A stretch of 25,913 nucleotides of DNA from Candidatus Komeilibacteria bacterium. GTDB taxonomy: Bacteria; Patescibacteriota; Patescibacteriia; UBA1558; 2-01-FULL-52-15. The position numbers and the translations under genes were made by a program. Positions 21,332 to 25,913 of the stretch are shown here, in pieces. Under the pieces are notes generated by a model, which saw only the letters and a list, made by a program, of their open reading frames with translations, did not search any database and was not told where the DNA came from. Within the stretch, counting starts at the first letter, position 1; each line of letters opens with the position of its first letter. Location: positions 1 through 25,913 of the forward strand of contig JACQKJ010000059.1 in assembly GCA_016204595.1 (NCBI GenBank), given 5' to 3'.

Positions 21332-22921
21332 TTAGGTTGCTTCAGCTGAAAGAAACTGATATACCCATGCTTCATCGTCTTCATATATGAGCCGGAAATA
21401 GATATTGGAAGCGAGAAGATGCTGCAGGGCAGTATGGTCTTTTTCCACCAGAACGTACCGTGATGCGAGTTTCTGCGTGACAAGCGCAACAAGCGTATCA
21501 GCCCTTCCCTCGCCCGTCAATGAAGCCCATGCATCATAGAGAGCGGGGTCAGCATTATACATGAATGTCGGGTCAAGGCCGACAATATAACGGTTATGCG
21601 TATTGAAATAGAACAGCATGGGCCAATCATCCCAGTCGCTCTGCACAATGATGCTGTCTGCCGGTGTATGCTCTGACAGCCACTTCGAAACTGAAGCGTA
21701 CCGCGTCAGCGGAATACCGTTCGCGAGCTCGTCATGCGCCTGTTTGACATGGGCCCAAAGCCCAATCTGGGGCATCACCAGCACACCGACCACTATCACG
21801 CCCACTGCGATGAGTAGTTGCTGCTTGATCCACGCTGATGCGGTCTGCCAACTGTGCCAGATATGAGAGAACATCCGGCTCGGAAACACATCTGACCATG
21901 CTGATGCAGCGAACAGCGCTAACGTCGGTGCTGAGAGCTCGATGTAGCGCCTCGATTTAAGCGTAAAAAAAACGAACAATACCGCCAGCAGAGCGAGCGT
22001 CCATGTTCTCCGGTGCATCTTCTTGAGATTCAAAAAAAGAAGCAAAAAACCTATGGCCGCAAACACTGCTACCCAAGAAAAATTTTGAATCAACTCATAC
22101 GCGGTAAACGACGTCCATTCTCCCCCAGCAGCAACGGGACTTCCGTGGACGATCGCAATCTGCCATACCTGCTGAAGATAAAACGAAAGGTTCCCCGGCC
22201 AGTACGGGTTCACCACGAGGCCAATGGCGGATCCGGCAAGTGTTGCCGCAACCATTGCCCATACGGAGGGTGGGTGCGTATGGTGGGAAAAACGATGTTT
22301 CCAAAAAAGCGCAGGCTCTCTACCCAACTGCATGACTGCGCACAGCGCATACGCTCCTGCCGCGACCCAGCCAAGCAGCCAGCCTCCGTAGAGCAGAACG
22401 TACAAAGCATTGAGCAGCGCTAGCATATATACGCGGCGTTCGAAAAGTGCGATCAAAATCAACAAAAACACGATGAGTGAAACGCTGTTCGCTTTGACCA
22501 GACTCAACCGGAATAAAAAAGCATTACAAAAAAGGAGCAGCGCTGTCGCGATAAGAGGGGTATTCATCCGCCATCGTTTCAACGTGGCGTAGAACAGGGT
22601 AAAAAAAGAAGCGAGCAACGTCGCGGTCGCAAGCTTCACGCCCAAGAGCGGTTTACCCCAGGACACGAACGGGACAAGCAGCGCATGGTAAAGAAAGTGA
22701 TGATCAACGAATGAATCACGAAGTGTCGTAAAGTACATCCAGGGCATTGCGGTAAGTACCCTGCCCTGCCGCAGGAAAAGAGCCATCTTGGCATGATAAA
22801 AACCGTCCGGATCCCCGATACTTGGCATATACTGCAGATACGCGCCGACCGCAAAAACAGCTACAAATATGAGCACATACTCGATGCGTGCTCGTGACAG
22901 TGCTCGATTGAAACGCCGCAT
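21332..22921 (-). CDS. STT3/AglB-like GT-C membrane protein
   Basis: A 529-residue protein with about a dozen helices. The first extracytoplasmic loop has GDPDGFYHAKMA (36-47) and the next has DSFVDHHFLYH (69-79); both resemble the DxD-type and D/E-H loops of STT3/AglB oligosaccharyltransferases and other GT-C enzymes. The C-terminal soluble part contains SDWDDWPMLFYFN and a DPTFMYN segment, which recall but do not match the WWDYG motif of STT3. So it is GT-C, but a true oligosaccharyltransferase is not proven. I chose the ATG at 22921, with GAGG at good distance; the GTG at 22954 is less likely. The gap to the upstream gene is 44 nt. Confidence 0.82.
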   Translation of the reverse strand: MRRFNRALSRARIEYVLIFVAVFAVGAYLQYMPSIGDPDGFYHAKMALFLRQGRVLTAMPWMYFTTLRDSFVDHHFLYHALLVPFVSWGKPLLGVKLATATLLASFFTLFYATLKRWRMNTPLIATALLLFCNAFLFRLSLVKANSVSLIVFLLILIALFERRVYMLALLNALYVLLYGGWLLGWVAAGAYALCAVMQLGREPALFWKHRFSHHTHPPSVWAMVAATLAGSAIGLVVNPYWPGNLSFYLQQVWQIAIVHGSPVAAGGEWTSFTAYELIQNFSWVAVFAAIGFLLLFLNLKKMHRRTWTLALLAVLFVFFTLKSRRYIELSAPTLALFAASAWSDVFPSRMFSHIWHSWQTASAWIKQQLLIAVGVIVVGVLVMPQIGLWAHVKQAHDELANGIPLTRYASVSKWLSEHTPADSIIVQSDWDDWPMLFYFNTHNRYIVGLDPTFMYNADPALYDAWASLTGEGRADTLVALVTQKLASRYVLVEKDHTALQHLLASNIYFRLIYEDDEAWVYQFLSAEAT

Positions 22922-22965
22922 ATTTTGTCCTCGCCAAGCACGGGAGCGAGGCACTGGTCAGTACC

Positions 22966-24000
22966 TTACAGCTCCTTCTTAAAATAATCAACCCAGGGAA
23001 TCTGACTTGGCCTGATACCCCCCAAGATGGCAAGATAGTAGCTCAACCAACTGCCGTATGACAAGGCCGCGAGACATTGGGCTATACGGGATCCAGCAAA
23101 CGGCACGGTCAGCGTCTTGAATCCCTGCTTCTCAAAGACATGACGCGTCACCGTCACGCGCCGACGCATCCGCGGCGCATACGAGGAGGAATCCAAAAAG
23201 ATAACGGTCCAGTGGCGCCGCGCCGTGCGCAGACTCCCCAGCCCCTCGAGTAAATGATGATTCAGCTCGGACAGGAAAAAATACGGAGCGAACGCTTTGG
23301 CGCTTTCGTTCAGCTGATTGCTGATGATGTGCGCATTGCCGCGCAGGTGCTCTGCTCCGATGATAATGCATGAATGCGCGCGCAACCGTTGCGCGGCGAT
23401 GAGAGCCTTGCCCTGTTCCGGAGGGATCGTACGGGCGGCGGCGAGCAGATCAGGAGTTCCCGGTTTCAGAACGCGCGCTTCGCGAAATAGCATGTAGAGA
23501 GCTGTCATGGTATAGCCGGTGCCGATGCGCGGCTGCTTCGAAGGATTGAATTCCGTTGAGAACGCGTAGCGCGGCATCCGGTAATGCCTTGCAAGGCGCA
23601 TCAGTTCGCCGCCCGAAGCGACGACGAATGATGAGAGCTTTCGAGATCGTGCGTCCTTGAAACAGGAAATGATCTCTTCTATCGTGCCCGAGTAACTGCA
23701 CAATACAACAAGCGTATTTCGGTCAGCGAAGGCTGGCACACGATACCCTTGTACGATCGTTACCCGTACGTTGAGAAAATCCTCATACACATACCGCAGC
23801 AGGTCAGCGCCCAGAGCAGATCCTCCCATAGCGCATATCACAACCGAATTCCATTTCTTGTGCGGCGGAAGTTTCGCGTTCTTTGGAAAGTCCTTGGCAA
23901 CGAACGCAATCTGCTTGGGCAAAAGAGAAGTAGAAAGACCCACCTGATGCGGGTCCAACCGTTCGATCGCTCTGGTCAGTGCAGTGTGTTTGCTTTTCAT
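22966..24000 (-). CDS. Bifunctional phosphoglucose/phosphomannose isomerase
   Basis: A 344-residue SIS-domain isomerase that interconverts fructose-6-phosphate with glucose- or mannose-6-phosphate. Recognised by AMGGSALGAD (57-66), CSYSGTIEE (101-109), PRIGTGYT (157-164), NQLNESAK (228-235), ELNHHLLEG (245-253, with the catalytic Glu/His region) and the terminal PWVDYFKKEL. This is the archaeal/CPR-type PGI/PMI family. The first gene of the minus-strand glycan block, it could supply mannose-6-phosphate for nucleotide sugars. A promoter 9 nt before the ATG predicts an almost leaderless mRNA. Confidence 0.93.
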   Translation of the reverse strand: MKSKHTALTRAIERLDPHQVGLSTSLLPKQIAFVAKDFPKNAKLPPHKKWNSVVICAMGGSALGADLLRYVYEDFLNVRVTIVQGYRVPAFADRNTLVVLCSYSGTIEEIISCFKDARSRKLSSFVVASGGELMRLARHYRMPRYAFSTEFNPSKQPRIGTGYTMTALYMLFREARVLKPGTPDLLAAARTIPPEQGKALIAAQRLRAHSCIIIGAEHLRGNAHIISNQLNESAKAFAPYFFLSELNHHLLEGLGSLRTARRHWTVIFLDSSSYAPRMRRRVTVTRHVFEKQGFKTLTVPFAGSRIAQCLAALSYGSWLSYYLAILGGIRPSQIPWVDYFKKEL

Positions 24001-24008
24001 ACTTCATC

Positions 24009-24037
24009 ATTATGTCCGGAATAGGGCGATACGTCAA
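24009..24037 (-). promoter_or_regulatory. Promoter of the isomerase gene, near-leaderless
   Basis: TTGACG (24032-24037) and CATAAT (24009-24014) on the minus strand at 17 nt. The start codon at 24000 is 8 nt beyond the -10 box, so transcription should begin 1-3 nt before it. It is divergent from the promoter at 24056-24084. Confidence 0.7.
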
Positions 24038-24055
24038 TTAAAAAATAACTTAGAT

Positions 24056-24084
24056 TTGACAACAAGGCATTTATATGTTAATAG
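24056..24084 (+). promoter_or_regulatory. Sigma70-type promoter of the small gene
   Basis: TTGACA (24056-24061) and TAATAG (24079-24084) with a 17-nt spacer. GAGAGG (24113-24118) before the ATG is the ribosome binding site. Confidence 0.75.
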
Positions 24085-24126
24085 TATCAAGCTACTCCCG
24101 TAAACAATCATTCGAGAGGTGCTCAC

Positions 24127-24390
24127 ATGTTCACTCGTGAACATATCATTGCGGAGCTCCTCACGTTGGGGAGCGCGATCAACAAAGAGCATGGTGAAAA
24201 CCTTGCCGAGCTCGCAAAACGCGCCGTCGAAACGGCGTGGGGGAAAAACGAAACAGGAGATCCTCCAACGTTTGTCGTGCAAGTAACGCCGTTCTGGAGC
24301 GGTGAACACATCACCGTCAGCTACTACAGCAGCGCAAAGCACGATCTCCAATTCATCGAGATCCCTGTGAGCGAACTCGGAACCCAGTAA
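24127..24390 (+). CDS. Small soluble protein of unknown function
   Basis: An 87-residue protein with no signal peptide or membrane segment. The N-terminal half looks helical (about 3-40, HIIAELLTLGSAINKEHGENLAELAKRAVE), and the C-terminal half looks like beta strands (FVVQVTPFWSG, ITVSYYSS, LQFIEIPV). It has its own good promoter, ribosome binding site and terminator, so it is a real, independently expressed gene. I do not recognise the family. It is divergent from the glycan block and converges on the gene at 24428. Confidence 0.75.
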   Translation: MFTREHIIAELLTLGSAINKEHGENLAELAKRAVETAWGKNETGDPPTFVVQVTPFWSGEHITVSYYSSAKHDLQFIEIPVSELGTQ

Positions 24391-24421
24391 GAGCCGGTCC
24401 ACCTTCAAGCGTGGCCGGCTC
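24391..24421 (+). terminator. Terminator of the small gene
   Basis: GAGCCGG (24391-24397) plus CCAC pairs with GTGG plus CCGGCTC (to 24421) with one bulged T and an 8-nt loop, directly after the stop codon; a T-rich stretch follows. It sits between two converging genes and could stop both. Confidence 0.75.
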
Positions 24422-24427
24422 CTTCAT

Positions 24428-25267
24428 TTATGCGTTCTCGTGGAACGAGAGACCAAAATGATCAATAACAGCGGGCGTCAACGGCACTGCTTTCCGCACT
24501 GGTATGTTGCCTTGCGATGCAAGCCATGCTTCATGACCGGGGACCGGCTTCATGCCGCCGTTCAATTCAGTAAGATAGAGATATTTTCCAGGATACAGGT
24601 CAGCTGGATCGATCGAGACGAATTTATTACCCGTTGTATCGACCCATCCTTCCGGAGTTTCAAAGCTCTCTACCGAACCCCGGCGTTTCGAATGCAACTC
24701 ATCCTGCAGGATCTGACTGTTCGATGCATGGAACCCGATGCCGAACAAAGGAGCGCGGCTGTCGGGGAAATCCTTCTGTAGAAGTTGCTGCCGTCGTTGG
24801 CCCGCATCAAGCAACAGCTGCGCGACTTTCTTCATGCCCTCTCCGCTGGCGCTCACCTCATCAATAAGCTCATCGATATCTCCGACATCATTCACGCCCA
24901 AATGTTTCGTGAGCGCGATCAGTTGTCGAGATTGTAATTCTCTCGGTAATTTATTAAAAATAAAACGGGTAACGGACGCTTGTTCGTGCACGGGGAGCTC
25001 CGTGACAGCGCCTGCATCCTCGATCACGGCATATGTTTCAGGATCAAGCTCTCGTCGGAACGCTTTCCAACTTTCAAGATCAAAATCAGCCCTCATATAT
25101 CGCTGATACAGCTTGATCTTTTCCGGGCCGGCCAGATCAAAGGGCATGTCAGAAAATGAAAGCTCCTCATCGAGGAACTCGTCCAATTCCCTCACCTCTT
25201 TCTCATGTGCTTCGTGGCGCGAGTCGAGAAATTTGCTTGCTATAGGGGGTTGTTCTTGATGCGGCAT
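24428..25267 (-). CDS. Cytosolic protein of unknown function
   Basis: A 279-residue acidic soluble protein (from the ATG at 25267, with GGGAG upstream; the TTG at 25288 is rejected). The N-terminal ~150 residues look mostly helical and charged (EAHEKEVRELDEFLDEELSF). A central segment has LFGIGFHASNSQI, and the C-terminal part has a distinct block with GWVDTTGNKFVSIDPADLYPG and YLYLTELNGGMKPVPGHEAW, then VPLTPAVIDHFGLSFHE. I recognise no catalytic motif or family. It stands as a single minus-strand gene between the small gene and the OB-fold gene. The histidine- and aspartate-containing C-terminal block would be the first place to look for function. Confidence 0.75.
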   Translation of the reverse strand: MPHQEQPPIASKFLDSRHEAHEKEVRELDEFLDEELSFSDMPFDLAGPEKIKLYQRYMRADFDLESWKAFRRELDPETYAVIEDAGAVTELPVHEQASVTRFIFNKLPRELQSRQLIALTKHLGVNDVGDIDELIDEVSASGEGMKKVAQLLLDAGQRRQQLLQKDFPDSRAPLFGIGFHASNSQILQDELHSKRRGSVESFETPEGWVDTTGNKFVSIDPADLYPGKYLYLTELNGGMKPVPGHEAWLASQGNIPVRKAVPLTPAVIDHFGLSFHENA

Positions 25268-25333
25268 AGTGTGATGCTCCCGCACCAAGCCTAACGAAGG
25301 TACGTCATTTTGTAAAGATGGCTCCTGCTCGGT

Positions 25334-25913
25334 TCACTTCTTCGTGAATTTCTTGACCGCCCATCCTGCGACTGCGACCAGAGGAATGGTCATAAGATAG
25401 TACCAACGGACCACGGGAGAGGGATCGTCCTGCGCCTCTGACACCTCAAACGCTGTCGTCGTCGCATAGCCCTGCACTGCAACTTTTTCGGCCATAACCG
25501 CATCCCCCGGCCGCATAAGATACAGATACGGCGTGCCGCTTCGATAGTATAAAAATCCCGATACTGAGACCTCTACGCCTTTCTCCGGCTTGAATCGCGC
25601 TGCGCCATCAACCGGATACACGGTGATACGATCCTCATCCTCGGTAATGCTGAATGACTTGTCGCTCACGCGGCTGACCGGGCCCGCGATCGTGACCCAG
25701 CTGCGCGACATATCCTCGTTCAATCCGGCGATATCGGACTCTGTGCTTACGATTAGCCTGTTGGTATCGAGAATGGTTATCGCAGAGGCGTCCGCGATAG
25801 ACAGCCGAATGCTGCCATTCTGCTCGGACACGGTTCCTACGGCTTCAATACGGTCACCGGCGTGCAGTTTCGGAAACTCGCTATGGTAATTGTATACTTC
25901 TGTCGTTTGGAGA
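25334..25913 (-). CDS. Membrane-anchored OB-fold protein (N-terminus beyond window edge)
   Basis: The frame is open to the right edge (complete codons from 25912), so the start is not in the window. The visible ~190 residues contain two OB-fold-like units: one with AGDRIEAVGTVSEQNGSI and AITIL, and one with WVTIAGPVSRVSDKSF, RITVYPVDG and VEVSVSGFLYYRSGTPYLYL. A single hydrophobic helix followed by KKFTKK at the end anchors it in the membrane, with the OB units outside. OB folds of this kind bind nucleic acid or oligosaccharide and are common in exported CPR proteins, often after a nuclease or lamin-tail domain; that N-terminal part cannot be seen. An in-frame GTG at 25831 is not the true start, because the OB unit begins before it. 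Confidence 0.75.
   Translation of the reverse strand, partial: LQTTEVYNYHSEFPKLHAGDRIEAVGTVSEQNGSIRLSIADASAITILDTNRLIVSTESDIAGLNEDMSRSWVTIAGPVSRVSDKSFSITEDEDRITVYPVDGAARFKPEKGVEVSVSGFLYYRSGTPYLYLMRPGDAVMAEKVAVQGYATTTAFEVSEAQDDPSPVVRWYYLMTIPLVAVAGWAVKKFTKK

Overview
The window reads as a chromosomal segment of a Candidate Phyla Radiation (Patescibacteria, probably Parcubacteria-like) bacterium. The reasons are the tandem T4SS-pilin-type small membrane proteins, a lone solute-binding lipoprotein without an ABC transporter, the many GT-C type membrane glycosyltransferases, a reduced rpsP-khpA-trmD cluster, and short intergenic spacers. TGA is used as a stop (for example at 7063-7065 and 18152-18154), so the code looks like standard table 11 and not the Gracilibacteria TGA=Gly code. 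The exact class cannot be fixed from this sequence alone.

Region 1 (1-4389, minus strand) runs in transcription order rpsP, khpA, a polyprenyl-phosphate-type GT2, trmD and a large GT-C-like membrane protein cut by the left edge. It is a translation-factor cluster into which surface-glycan genes are woven; rimM, which usually sits before trmD, is absent. A 345-bp non-coding stretch after khpA is full of inverted repeats and begins (reading the minus strand) with an intrinsic terminator.

Region 2 (4814-9498, plus strand) holds galU, a sugar-type solute-binding lipoprotein, and five consecutive VirB2/TrbC-like T4SS pilins. The first pilin carries a 12-cysteine C-terminal tail. The first three genes are translationally packed; the third pilin has its own strong promoter. 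A minus-strand proline-rich lipoprotein (9550-10161) converges on the array and shares its terminator region.

Region 3 (10683-24000) is a surface-glycan block. It has a DUF2079 membrane protein on the plus strand, then on the minus strand two paralogous GT-C-like proteins, a third GT-C protein that is a paralogue of the one at the left edge, a rhamnosyltransferase-like GT2, a GT4, a DPM-like GT2, an STT3-like GT-C and a phosphoglucose/phosphomannose isomerase. Together with galU this suggests supply of hexose-phosphate and UDP-glucose, loading of polyprenyl-phosphate sugars, and transfer outside the membrane. Region 4 (24001-25913) holds a small stand-alone gene, a soluble protein of unknown function and the C-terminal part of a membrane-anchored OB-fold protein.

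The most unusual content is non-coding. Three copies of a ~102-bp element with 16-bp terminal inverted repeats show compensatory changes in the stem. Each sits directly against the -35 box of a minus-strand sigma70-type promoter, and a minimal hairpin with related arms lies beside copy 3. A ~150-bp repeat with loose 7-nt periodicity occurs twice in opposite orientation (4642-4790 and 10484-10636), next to two of those elements. Several genes also have -10 boxes placed so that transcription would start at or within a few nucleotides of the start codon.
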